From the NCBI GenBank assembly GCA_003242675.1, contig QGVE01000025.1, positions 1-24,662 of the forward strand: a stretch of 24,662 nt of DNA. Direction: 5' to 3'. Made by a program: the position numbers and the translations under genes. Below the pieces are notes generated by a model. The model searched no databases and had not been told where the DNA came from. It was given only the letters and a program-made list of their open reading frames with translations. This DNA is from Bacillota bacterium (GTDB lineage Bacteria; Bacillota_E; Symbiobacteriia; Symbiobacteriales; Symbiobacteriaceae). Positions 6,434 through 13,663 of the stretch are shown here, in pieces (within the stretch, counting starts at the first letter, position 1; each line of letters opens with the position of its first letter).

Positions 6434-8020
6434 CTAATCGGTGACGTACCCGGCCTCCCTGAGCAGCTGCTTCGCCAGCTCCGGATCGTACTTCAGCGGC
6501 TCCACCGAAGGGTCAAAGCCGAAGCCGCTGGGCAGCATGGCCGTGGCGACCCGATGCGCCCGGCCGCCGTAGATCTCCCGCAGGATCGTGTCCCAGTCGA
6601 TGGCGTGGTTCAGGGCGCGGCGCACCCGGGCGTCGGGAAGCAGCTTGTTGTTGAGCTCGATCATATAGAGGCGCGTGCCCTGGGTGGTGTGCACCCGCAC
6701 GTTGGGATCGGCCTCCAGCGCCGGGATCTGGTCGATGGGCACCTCCTGGATGATGTGGACCTCCCCGGCCTTCAGGGCCGCCACCCGGGTGGAGGGCTCC
6801 GGGATCATGCGGAAGGTGACCGTCTTCAGCTGCGCCGGACCCACCGGAGCGAGGGCCTCCGCGCCGCCGTAGTAGTCGTCAAACCGCTCCAGCACGATCT
6901 CCGAGTCCAGCCGGCCCCGAACGAACTTGAAGGGGCCCGTGCCCATCGGGTTCTCGGAGAGGGCCTGGGAGGAGCCCATCCGCTCGACGTGGGCCTTGGA
7001 CACGATCTGGGTGTGAACCAGGAGCTGAAGCCAGGGCGGGAACGGGTACTCCAGGGTGAACTTCACCTCATCGTCGCTCAGCTTCTCCACGGACTTCAGG
7101 GGGCCGAGCAGGCCCAGGCGCGGCGACTGCTGGCCGTCGATGCCGTCGGGCGCCATGATCCGCTCGAAGGTGAAGACGACGTCGTCCGCGGTCATCTCGG
7201 TCCCGTCGTGGAACTTGACGCCCCGCTTCAGCTTGAAGATGTAGGTCGTCGGGTCCGGCTGCTCCCAGGACTCCGCCAGCTCCGGCACGACCTCGCCGTG
7301 GGGCGTGCGGGTCACCAGGCCGTCATAGATGTTGCGGATGACGGTCTCCGTGTCGCGGTCCCGGTGGTTGGCGGGGTCCAGCGTCAGGATCCGGTCCACC
7401 CGCATCCCGACCACCAGCGAGTCGGCCCCGGTCCGGCTCACGTCGTGCAGGTTGATGCGGCTGTCCATCGCCGGGGTGAAGCCCACCACGTCGGCGGTGG
7501 TCGCCTCCACCACGTCCATGTAGTACCCGAAGATCCACGGCGCGTCCTCGATCAGGATCCGCTGCACCTGCTCGTACGCCTTCCGCCGGGCCTCCGGATC
7601 CGTGCCCGACGCGCCCTCGCTGAGCAGGCGGTCGACCTCGGGGTTGGAGTAGAAGGAGTAGTTGCCCCGGTCGCCGGTCTTCAGCTTGGGCAGGGCCAGG
7701 TCATACGGGTCGAAGGTCGAGCTGCCCCAGTCCTGGGTGTAGGCCATGCGGGTGCCCTGCTGGATCTCCTCCAGCAGCGCGTTCTTCTCCCAGACGCGGA
7801 CCTCCGCCTGAACGCCGATCTGGCGCAGGTAGTTGGCGACGGCCTCGGCCTCGGGAATGCGCCCCTGGTACGCGTCGATGGTGATGGAGAGCCGCTGTCC
7901 CTGCGGCTGCCGGGCGGCGCCGGGGTCGCTCGTCTGCCCCGACGCGCAGCCGGCCATCGTTAGCAGGCCTGCGGCCAGCACGGCCGCCGCCGCTCGGAAT
8001 GCTCGTCCCCGGGTCTGCAC
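6434..8020 (-). CDS. ABC-importer substrate-binding lipoprotein (SBP_bac_5 family), apparently circularly permuted
   Basis: 528-residue extracytoplasmic solute-binding protein for the importer encoded downstream. GTG start at 8018-8020, 7 nt after AGGAGG. A lipoprotein signal (MQTRGR then a hydrophobic stretch) ends in lipobox MAGC with Cys25. The order of lobes is inverted relative to the family. Residues ~43-196 (TIDAYQGR, GNYSFYSNPEVDRLL, EDAPWIFGYY, FTPAMDSRINLHDV) match what is normally the C-terminal lobe and C-terminus. After a short linker (TGADS), residues ~202-528 begin with what is normally the mature N-terminus (LTLDPA, NIYDGLV, LAESWE, KFHDGTEMTADDVVFTFERI) and continue through GTGPFKF and ARVRRALNHAIDW. 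They stop at LLREAGYVTD, exactly where the missing lobe would usually follow. Length is that of one complete protein and the frame is clean. Substrate unknown; peptides are the default guess. Confidence 0.9.
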   Translation of the reverse strand: MQTRGRAFRAAAAVLAAGLLTMAGCASGQTSDPGAARQPQGQRLSITIDAYQGRIPEAEAVANYLRQIGVQAEVRVWEKNALLEEIQQGTRMAYTQDWGSSTFDPYDLALPKLKTGDRGNYSFYSNPEVDRLLSEGASGTDPEARRKAYEQVQRILIEDAPWIFGYYMDVVEATTADVVGFTPAMDSRINLHDVSRTGADSLVVGMRVDRILTLDPANHRDRDTETVIRNIYDGLVTRTPHGEVVPELAESWEQPDPTTYIFKLKRGVKFHDGTEMTADDVVFTFERIMAPDGIDGQQSPRLGLLGPLKSVEKLSDDEVKFTLEYPFPPWLQLLVHTQIVSKAHVERMGSSQALSENPMGTGPFKFVRGRLDSEIVLERFDDYYGGAEALAPVGPAQLKTVTFRMIPEPSTRVAALKAGEVHIIQEVPIDQIPALEADPNVRVHTTQGTRLYMIELNNKLLPDARVRRALNHAIDWDTILREIYGGRAHRVATAMLPSGFGFDPSVEPLKYDPELAKQLLREAGYVTD

Positions 8021-8104
8021 GTCTCCCCCTCCTCGTCGTCGCTGTAGCTCTGCAAAGGCACGCGCGCTGCCGATCCGCCCTGTCCGGAAGCGGCCTGCGC
8101 GCCC

Positions 8105-8122
8105 CCAACTTGTACAGGTCGG
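8105..8122. promoter_or_regulatory. Imperfect 18-bp palindrome upstream of the ABC-importer operon
   Basis: CCAACTTGTACAGGTCGG is symmetric at seven of nine pair positions plus one G-T wobble, and lies ~85 nt before the binding-protein start. It could be an operator. I see no convincing -35/-10 pair in 8021-8225, so the promoter of this operon is not located. Confidence 0.25.
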
Positions 8123-8225
8123 ATGAGTTGTTGGATTCGACGGACCCCCGGCAAACCCCTTCCGTGTGATGGGCCACAAGTTGAATCGTTCTCCTCTGGC
8201 AGCATTCTTGCGCGGCCCGCGCGCG

Positions 8226-8264
8226 GGAAACGAAAAGCAGGAGGGGCGACTCCCCCTCCTGCTT
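8226..8264 (-). terminator. Intrinsic terminator after pheT
   Basis: On the minus strand AAGCAGGAGGGG (8253-8264) pairs perfectly over 12 bp with CCCCTCCTGCTT (8235-8246). The loop is 6 nt and TTCGTTTCC follows (8234-8226), after the two T that end the stem. It lies 24 nt after the pheT stop and isolates pheST from the importer operon. Confidence 0.9.
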
Positions 8265-8288
8265 GCCGTTGGGTACTGCACGAAGCCT

Positions 8289-10910
8289 CTAGCTCCGCAG
8301 CTCCGCCCCCAGGGCCCTCAGGGCCTCGCGGACCCGGTTGTGCACCGGCTCCAGCTCGGCGTCGGTGAGCGTCCGGTCCGCCGCGCGGTAGACCAGGTGG
8401 TAGGCCAGCGACCGCTTGCCCTCCGGCACCCGCTCGCCCTGGTACACGTCGAAGAGCCGCACCTCCTCCAGCAGCTCGCCGCCGGCCTCCCGGATCGCCG
8501 CCTCCAGCCGGTCGGCCGGCAGGTCCAGGTCGACCACCACCGCCACGTCGCGGGCAACGGCGGGGAACCGGGGCACCGGACGGTACTCCGCCTGCGGCCG
8601 CATGGCCTCCATGAGCGGGGCGAAGGCGATCTCGGCCACGTACACACGGCCGGGCAGCTCCCACCGCTCCTGCACCCGCGGGTGCAGCTCGCCCAGCAGG
8701 CCCACCGGCCGGCCGCCGATGAGCAGGGCCGCCTGCCTTCCCGGGTGCAGCGACGGATGCGCGCTGCGCTCAAAGCGGGCCCCTTGCACGCCCAGCTCCG
8801 CCAAGAGGTACTCGACCACACCTTTCAGCGCGTAGAAGTCGGCGGGTCGCTCGGGGCTGTTCCAGCCCAGCGGGGCCAGGTTGCCCGTCATCGCCAGGCC
8901 GATCATCAGCGGCTCCTCGGGGAGCAGCTCCCCTTCCACGGGCCGGTAGACATGGCTGATCTCGAAGATCGCCAGGTCCCGGATCTGCCGGTTCACGTTG
9001 TACTTCACCACGTCCAGCAGCCCGGGCAGCAGGGTGGTGCGGAGGGTGGAGCGCTCCTCGTACATCGGGTTCATCAGGGTGAGATACCGCCGGTTCAGGT
9101 CGTCCTCGGGCAGGCCGAGCATGTCGTAGACGCGCGGGTGGACGAGCGAGTGGGTGAGCACCTCGGTCAGGCCCGCGGCGGCCAGGGCGCGCCGGGCCGC
9201 CAGCTTCACCTCGCCCTGGGGCGTGCGCCCGCCGCGGGTGGCGGGCAGCACCGGCATCTCCAGCGGGATCTGGTCGTACCCCTCGCACCGGGCGATCTCC
9301 TCGATCAGGTCGACCTCGATGGCCACGTCGCTGCGCCGGGTGGGCACGACGACCACCAGAATCTCCCCGGCCTCTCCGCCCGTCAGGGCCGCCAGCCGCT
9401 CGCCCGCGGCCTCGATCTCCGCCCAGGCGGCCCCGGACCAGGCGTGGTAGGCCTCCGGGTCCGCGGGCACCGGCGACACCTGGTGCATCGCGGTCCAGAC
9501 GGGGCGGCCGCAGAGGTCCTCCCCCGGCTCCTCGCCGGGCTCCGGCTTGCCCAGGGCCAGGTCCGCCACCAGGTCGGCGGGCGTGAGGACCGCCATGCCC
9601 AGGCTGCGCAGGTGAGCCGCCATCCGCTCCGGCGTGAGCGAAAGGCCGGTGAGGCCGTTCACCCGCGCCGTGCGCAGCAGGATGACCGGCGGGACGGCGG
9701 GCCGCGGGTAGACGTCCACGTGGCCGGCCACCACCGTGCCGCCGGCCAGCTCGGCCATCAGCCGGGCCGCCCGGTCGGCCGCCTCCACGCAGCCGGAGGG
9801 GTCGACCCCCTTGGTGAACCGCTTGGACGCCTCGCTCAGGAGGTTGTAGCGCAGGGCGGTGCGCCGGTTGTTGATGTTGTCGAAGTGGGCGGATTCGATC
9901 AGGACGTCGACCGTCTGGTCGGTCACCTCCGACTCCTCGCCGCCCATGACGCCGGCCAGGGCCACGGGCCCCTCGGCGTCGGCGATCACCAGGACGTTCT
10001 CATCCAGCACCCGCTCCTGGCCGTCCAGGGTCGTGAACCGCTCGCCGGGCTTCGCCCGGCGCACGATGATCTGCTTTCCGCGGATCTTCTGGTAGTCGAA
10101 GGTGTGCAGGGGCTGTCCCGTCTCCAGCATGACGAAGTTCGCGATGTCCACGACGTTGTTGATCGGCCGCATGCCTGCCGCCCGCACCCGGGCCTGGAGC
10201 CACTGCGGCGAGGGACCGATCTTCACCCCCCGCACCACCCGCGCCACGTACCGCCGGCAGAGGTCCGGAGCGTCGATCCGCACCGCGATCAGGTCGCGCA
10301 CGTCCGTGCCCGGCGCATCCGGGGTGTAGGTCTCCGGGCGGATCACCTCGCCGCCCAGCAGCGCGGCCACCTCCTGCGCCACGCCGACCATCGACTGGCA
10401 GTGGGCCGCGTAGTTGGCCGTGAGGTCCAGCTCGAAGATCCAGTCGTTCAGGCCGAGCACCTCGGCCACGTCCATGCCCGGCTCCAGTCCCTCCTCCGGG
10501 GGCAGGATCAGGATCCCGTCCGCGTCGTCGCCCACCTGCAGCTCCGCCGCCGAGCAGAGCATGCCCTGGGAGTCGACGCCGCGCAGCTTCTTCACGCCCA
10601 TCGTGATCCCGCCCGGCAGCTTCGCACCGGGGACCGCCGCGGGGACCAGCGCCCCCACGGTGACGTTCTGGGCGCCGGTCACCACCTGCAGCACCTCTCC
10701 CCCGACGTCCACCCGGCAGACCCAGAGGGTGTCGGCGTTGGGGTGCCGCTCCACCGCCAGGACCCGGCCGACCACGACCCCCTCCACCCCGGGGTTGGCG
10801 CTCTCGACGGTCTCCACCACCACGCCCCGGGCTGTCAGCCGCTCCGCCAGCTCCTGCGGAGAGAGTTCCACGTCCACGTACTCCTTCAGCCAGCTGTACG
10901 ATACCCGCAT
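8289..10910 (-). CDS. pheT: Phenylalanine--tRNA ligase beta subunit
   Basis: 873-residue beta subunit of the (alpha-beta)2 enzyme that charges tRNA-Phe in the cytoplasm. It starts MRVSYSWLKEYVDV. An EMAP-type tRNA-binding domain follows at ~40-150 (HPNADTLWVCRVDVG, VTGAQNV, LPGGITMGVKKLRGVDSQGMLCS). Next come the B3/B4 editing region (INNVVDIANFVMLETGQPLHTFD), B5, the catalytic-like core (EEIARCEGYDQIP, LMNPMYEERSTLRTTLLPGLL) and a C-terminal FDX-ACB domain (PRFPAVARDVAVVVDLD, LTDAELEPVHNRV). Most bacterial PheT proteins have ~800 residues. The extra ~70 here lie in B5 at about 441-514, between LRSLGMAV and LVVVVPTRRSDV. A segment usually of the form TPNRxD reads LTANYAAHCQSM. ATG at 10908-10910, 19 nt after pheS. 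Under T-box control with pheS. Confidence 0.97.
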   Translation of the reverse strand: MRVSYSWLKEYVDVELSPQELAERLTARGVVVETVESANPGVEGVVVGRVLAVERHPNADTLWVCRVDVGGEVLQVVTGAQNVTVGALVPAAVPGAKLPGGITMGVKKLRGVDSQGMLCSAAELQVGDDADGILILPPEEGLEPGMDVAEVLGLNDWIFELDLTANYAAHCQSMVGVAQEVAALLGGEVIRPETYTPDAPGTDVRDLIAVRIDAPDLCRRYVARVVRGVKIGPSPQWLQARVRAAGMRPINNVVDIANFVMLETGQPLHTFDYQKIRGKQIIVRRAKPGERFTTLDGQERVLDENVLVIADAEGPVALAGVMGGEESEVTDQTVDVLIESAHFDNINNRRTALRYNLLSEASKRFTKGVDPSGCVEAADRAARLMAELAGGTVVAGHVDVYPRPAVPPVILLRTARVNGLTGLSLTPERMAAHLRSLGMAVLTPADLVADLALGKPEPGEEPGEDLCGRPVWTAMHQVSPVPADPEAYHAWSGAAWAEIEAAGERLAALTGGEAGEILVVVVPTRRSDVAIEVDLIEEIARCEGYDQIPLEMPVLPATRGGRTPQGEVKLAARRALAAAGLTEVLTHSLVHPRVYDMLGLPEDDLNRRYLTLMNPMYEERSTLRTTLLPGLLDVVKYNVNRQIRDLAIFEISHVYRPVEGELLPEEPLMIGLAMTGNLAPLGWNSPERPADFYALKGVVEYLLAELGVQGARFERSAHPSLHPGRQAALLIGGRPVGLLGELHPRVQERWELPGRVYVAEIAFAPLMEAMRPQAEYRPVPRFPAVARDVAVVVDLDLPADRLEAAIREAGGELLEEVRLFDVYQGERVPEGKRSLAYHLVYRAADRTLTDAELEPVHNRVREALRALGAELRS

Positions 10911-10929
10911 GTGAGCCGCCTCCCCTCGC

Positions 10930-11961
10930 CTAGAACTGCCGCAGGAACCGCATGTCGCCCGTGACGAAGTGCCGGATGTCCTCGATGCCGTACATCAGCA
11001 TCGCCACCCGCTCCGGCCCGTAGCCGAAGGCCCAGCCGGAGACCTCCTCCGGGTCGTAGCCGCCGGCCCGCAGCACGTTGGGGTGCACCATGCCCGAGCC
11101 GCCGATCTCGATCCAGCCCGAGCCCTTGCAGGTGCGGCAGCCCTTGCCGCCGCAGAAGATGCAGGAGATGTCCATCTCCGCCGAGGGCTCCGTGAACGGG
11201 AAGTAGGAGGGCCGGAGCCGAATGGCGACGTCCGGGCCGAAGAGGGCACGGGCCATCTCGGTGAGGGTGCCCTTGAGCGAGGCCATGGTGATCCCCTTGT
11301 CGATCACCAGCCCCTCCACCTGGTGGAACATCATGGCGTGGGTGGCGTCCTCGAAGTCCCGCCGGAAGACCCGGCCGGGGCAGATGATCTTCACCGGGGT
11401 CCGCCCCTTCGCCACCTCCAGCATGTAGCGGATCTGCGCGTTGGAGGTGTGGGTGCGCAGGAGCACGTCCTCGGACAGGAAGAGGGAGTCCTGGGCGTCG
11501 CGCGCCGGGTGGCCCTTGGGGATGTTCAGGGCCTCGAAGTTGTACCAGTCGGTCTCCACCTGGCGCGCCTCGGCGACCTCGAAGCCCATCGCGATGAAGA
11601 TCTCCTCGATGCGGTGGATCACCTGGTACAGGATGTGCAGGTGGCCCCTCCGCACGGGCGCGCCCGGCAGGGTGACGTCGAGGCGCTCGGCGGCCAGCCG
11701 GGCCTCCAGGGCCGCGTCGGCAAGCTCCTTCTCCCGGGCCTCCAGGGCCGCGGTGATGGCCTGCTTGATTTCGTTGCCCAGGGCGCCCATCGCCTTGCGC
11801 TCCTCCACGGTGGGCAGCTGACCCAGCCCGCCCAGCACCCGGCTCAGCTCCGACTTCTTGCCGAGGTAGCGCACGCGCAGTTCCTGGATGGCTCCGACGT
11901 CGGCTGCGGCGGCGATGGCGGCGAGCGCCTCGTCCCGCAGCTTCAGCAACTGATCCTTCAT
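10930..11961 (-). CDS. pheS: Phenylalanine--tRNA ligase alpha subunit
   Basis: 343-residue catalytic subunit. An N-terminal coiled-coil arm occupies residues ~1-90 (LRDEALAAIAAAADV, VRYLGKKSELSRVLGGLG). The class II core follows: TDWYNFEALNIPKGHPARD, LLRTHTSNAQIRYM, motif 2 in GRVFRRDFEDATHAMMFHQ, and motif 3 in GWAFGYGPERVAMLMYGIED. A CxxC-x4-CxxC knuckle (CIFCGGKGCRTC) precedes GSGMVHPNVL; it is found in many Firmicutes PheS and looks metal-binding. I chose the ATG at 11959-11961 because GGAGG lies 7 nt upstream; an earlier in-frame start at 11985 lacks a site and would enter the leader. Regulated by the T-box leader immediately upstream. Confidence 0.97.
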   Translation of the reverse strand: MKDQLLKLRDEALAAIAAAADVGAIQELRVRYLGKKSELSRVLGGLGQLPTVEERKAMGALGNEIKQAITAALEAREKELADAALEARLAAERLDVTLPGAPVRRGHLHILYQVIHRIEEIFIAMGFEVAEARQVETDWYNFEALNIPKGHPARDAQDSLFLSEDVLLRTHTSNAQIRYMLEVAKGRTPVKIICPGRVFRRDFEDATHAMMFHQVEGLVIDKGITMASLKGTLTEMARALFGPDVAIRLRPSYFPFTEPSAEMDISCIFCGGKGCRTCKGSGWIEIGGSGMVHPNVLRAGGYDPEEVSGWAFGYGPERVAMLMYGIEDIRHFVTGDMRFLRQF

Positions 11962-11990
11962 GAGGCCACCTCCGAAAGACAACAATACTG

Positions 11991-12037
11991 AACAACCAAA
12001 ATGAGCGCCTCCGCCCCAGATCGGGACGAAAGCGCTC
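11991..12037 (-). terminator. T-box-controlled intrinsic terminator before pheS
   Basis: On the minus strand GAGCGC (12032-12037) pairs with GCGCTC (12003-12008). The intervening TTTCGTCCC and GGGGCGGAG extend the stem to about 15 bp around the loop GATCT. ATTTTGGTTGTT follows. The 5' arm is immediately downstream of the T-box sequence, as expected for mutually exclusive terminator and antiterminator. Confidence 0.9.
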
Positions 12038-12300
12038 GCTTCCGCGGTACCACCCGAATTGAGCCCGTCTCCGGGCTCCCCTCATGCCGGCGCCAGCACG
12101 CCGCCCCTCTGTAACGGGAGGGACCCGTCCCCACCTACTGGGCCGCCCGCGCTGCGGCCGTTCAGCGGAGAGGCTCCGGAGGGAACTTCACGCGACTGGC
12201 GGAGAGCCGGCTTTCAGTCGGGGCCTGGCCTCCCTGGACACCGCCGGGGTCGGCTACTTTCCTCCATCAACGCCTGTGCGCGCTGCCGTTCATCGAAATC
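11991..12300 (-). promoter_or_regulatory. T-box riboswitch, phenylalanine-responsive
   Basis: The ~310 nt upstream of pheS hold a T-box leader that senses uncharged tRNA-Phe. The conserved T-box GGGTGGTACCGCGG is at 12042-12055. Upstream lie a stem-III-like hairpin (GGGACGGGTCCC, CCCGTTACAGAGGGG) and a stem I beginning near CGATGAACGG, with the AGTA of the specifier-loop region (GAGGAAAGTAGCC). Near its 3' side, TGAAGTTCCCTCCGGAGC carries a TTC codon (12183-12185) that fits a phenylalanine specifier. When uncharged tRNA-Phe pairs with both the specifier and the T-box, the antiterminator forms and pheST is transcribed. No separate promoter is obvious between yqzL and the leader, so it may be transcribed from 12503. 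Confidence 0.92.
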
Positions 12301-12327
12301 AAGGTCACAAAGCTCACCAGGGACGCG

Positions 12328-12426
12328 TCACTGCACGGTGAAACGCTTGTAGAGCAGGTAGGCGATAACGGAACCGGTGTTAGAGAAGATGTTCCAGAAG
12401 AGTTCAGCGGCCGCGGAGTTGGACAT
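12328..12426 (-). CDS. YqzL-like small protein
   Basis: 32-residue ORF starting at ATG 12424-12426, behind GGAGGG at ~9 nt spacing, and ending TGA at 12328-12330. The protein contains LFWNIFSNTGSVIAYLLYKR. This agrees with the short Firmicutes YqzL family as I know it, whose members carry a tryptophan, a phenylalanine, TGS and a YLLYK block. Function is unknown. It lies downstream of a good promoter and directly ahead of the pheS T-box leader, so it probably shares the leader's transcript. A random ORF with this motif, a ribosome site and a promoter seems unlikely. Confidence 0.75.
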   Translation of the reverse strand: MSNSAAAELFWNIFSNTGSVIAYLLYKRFTVQ

Positions 12427-12474
12427 GCCGCCACTCCCTCCCTCTACCCTCGTTCCATCTCCCTGATGGCTGTA

Positions 12475-12503
12475 AGTATACCATAGCCCCAATGCTACAG
12501 CAA
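12475..12503 (-). promoter_or_regulatory. Sigma-A promoter of yqzL and probably pheST
   Basis: On the minus strand TTGCTG (12498-12503), a 17-nt spacer and TATACT (12475-12480) lie ~50 nt before the yqzL start. This is a good match, in the most AT-rich patch of the 12427-12541 intergenic region. I see no intrinsic terminator for csaB in the same gap. Confidence 0.7.
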
Positions 12504-12541
12504 GGTTGCATCACATAACCGCGTTAAAGGGTATCAGGAGG

Positions 12542-13639
12542 TCAGCGGCCCTCCAGCAGCCCCACGGCCAGCTCCGCGTTCAGCCGGGCCAGGGGAACCA
12601 GCCGGTCCATCTGGCGCAGCAGGTCGGCGCGGATCCGCTCCGCCTCGGAAAGGGCCCGGCGGCCCGCGGCGACCACCGCGGCCGGATCCAGATGCTCGGT
12701 GTTTCCGGCGGCTGTCTGCCCGATCTGGCGCAGGAACGCGTCGTTTTTCGGGTCGTACGACAGCCCCACCAGCGGCACGCCGCTCATCGCCGCGAACACC
12801 AGCGAGTGGTAGCGCATGCCGATGAGCAGGTCGCAGCGGGCGATCACGGCCCGCAGGTCCTCGTAGGTGTAATGGCCGTTCAGCACGGCGGCCGGTTCCC
12901 GCATGTGGGCCGCCACCGCCCGGCTGGCCGCGACGTCCTTCACCTGCTGCATGGGGATGAAGACCACCCGGGCGCCCGTCTCCCGCACGAGCCGGTCCAG
13001 GGCCTCAGCCAGCCGGGGCTCCAGGGGCTGCGCGCCGGGCTTCCAGGGCCGGACGGAGACGCCGATCAGGGGCCGGTCCACGGCCACCCCCGCCTTGCGG
13101 AGCAGGGCCTCGCCGGCGTCGGGGTCGGCCGGGCCCAGCACCAGGGCGGCGTCGGCCGTCACCGTGACCGGCGGCCGCGTGACCCCCAGCTTCCGGAAGG
13201 TCTCGGCGGCCTCGGGGTCGCGCGCGGTAATCAGGGCGGCGCGGTTGACGATGAGGGGCACCAGGACGCGGCCCAGGGGCCGGGTCACGGGGCCGATGCC
13301 CTGCGCGCAGAACATCACCGGCTTACGCCGGAGCCACGCCATGGTGGCCAGCCCCAGGTAGTAGACGAGCGAGCGGCTGCTGGTCACGTCTTGCAGCAGG
13401 CTGCCTCCGCCGAACATCACCAGGTCGGCCCGGCCGATCGCTTCCCAGATCCCCCGGATGTCGCTGCGGCTCACCGCGCCGATGCCGTGCAAGGTGCGCG
13501 TCTGCGCCGCCGTGCCCGAGATCGCGGTGAAGGTCACGTCGGGCCGCAGCTCCCGGATGGCGCGCCGGAGCCCCGCCAGCATCGCCTCGTCCCCGGCGTT
13601 GTGGAAGCCGTAGTACCCGGCGATCAGGATCTCAGCCAC
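12542..13639 (-). CDS. csaB: Polysaccharide pyruvyl transferase CsaB
   Basis: 365-residue enzyme predicted to move a ketal pyruvyl group from phosphoenolpyruvate to a secondary cell-wall polysaccharide, the modification bound by SLH domains of S-layer proteins. The N-terminus VAEILIAGYYGFHNAGDEAML is the family hallmark, followed by LVMFGGGSLLQD, MFCAQGIGPV, ITARDPEAAETFRKLGV and the C-terminal LLIGMRYHSLVFA with VGLSYDPKNDAFL. Length is normal for CsaB. GTG start at 13637-13639 behind GGGAGGTGTCACC. It is the last gene of the envelope cluster, 24 nt after murJ. Its presence implies that the organism anchors surface proteins through pyruvylated wall glycans; that is family knowledge, not seen here. 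Confidence 0.92.
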   Translation of the reverse strand: MAEILIAGYYGFHNAGDEAMLAGLRRAIRELRPDVTFTAISGTAAQTRTLHGIGAVSRSDIRGIWEAIGRADLVMFGGGSLLQDVTSSRSLVYYLGLATMAWLRRKPVMFCAQGIGPVTRPLGRVLVPLIVNRAALITARDPEAAETFRKLGVTRPPVTVTADAALVLGPADPDAGEALLRKAGVAVDRPLIGVSVRPWKPGAQPLEPRLAEALDRLVRETGARVVFIPMQQVKDVAASRAVAAHMREPAAVLNGHYTYEDLRAVIARCDLLIGMRYHSLVFAAMSGVPLVGLSYDPKNDAFLRQIGQTAAGNTEHLDPAAVVAAGRRALSEAERIRADLLRQMDRLVPLARLNAELAVGLLEGR

Positions 13640-13663
13640 GGTGACACCTCCCTTCCGCCCCCG

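Noticed and set aside
6434..8020. Binding-protein gene as a truncated copy or fusion of two different proteins
   Set aside because: The two parts together cover one family protein exactly once, without missing or repeated motifs. Permutation explains this better than truncation or fusion.
8166..10964. Very long plus-strand open frame (~930 codons) over pheT
   Set aside because: Antisense shadow of pheT caused by high-GC codon bias. The peptide is low-complexity H/R/G/Q-rich, has no family motifs, and pheT itself is unmistakable. The same holds for long plus-strand frames at 2393-3697, 4106-5992, 6245-7963, 12506-15253, 16302-17924 and 21354-23330.
12300..12345. Independent promoter for the pheS T-box leader
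   Set aside because: TTGTGA- and TTTCAC-like hexamers exist but none has a credible -10 at 16-18 nt.
12427..12541. Terminator for the envelope cluster after csaB
   Set aside because: No GC-rich hairpin followed by a T run is visible on the minus strand here.
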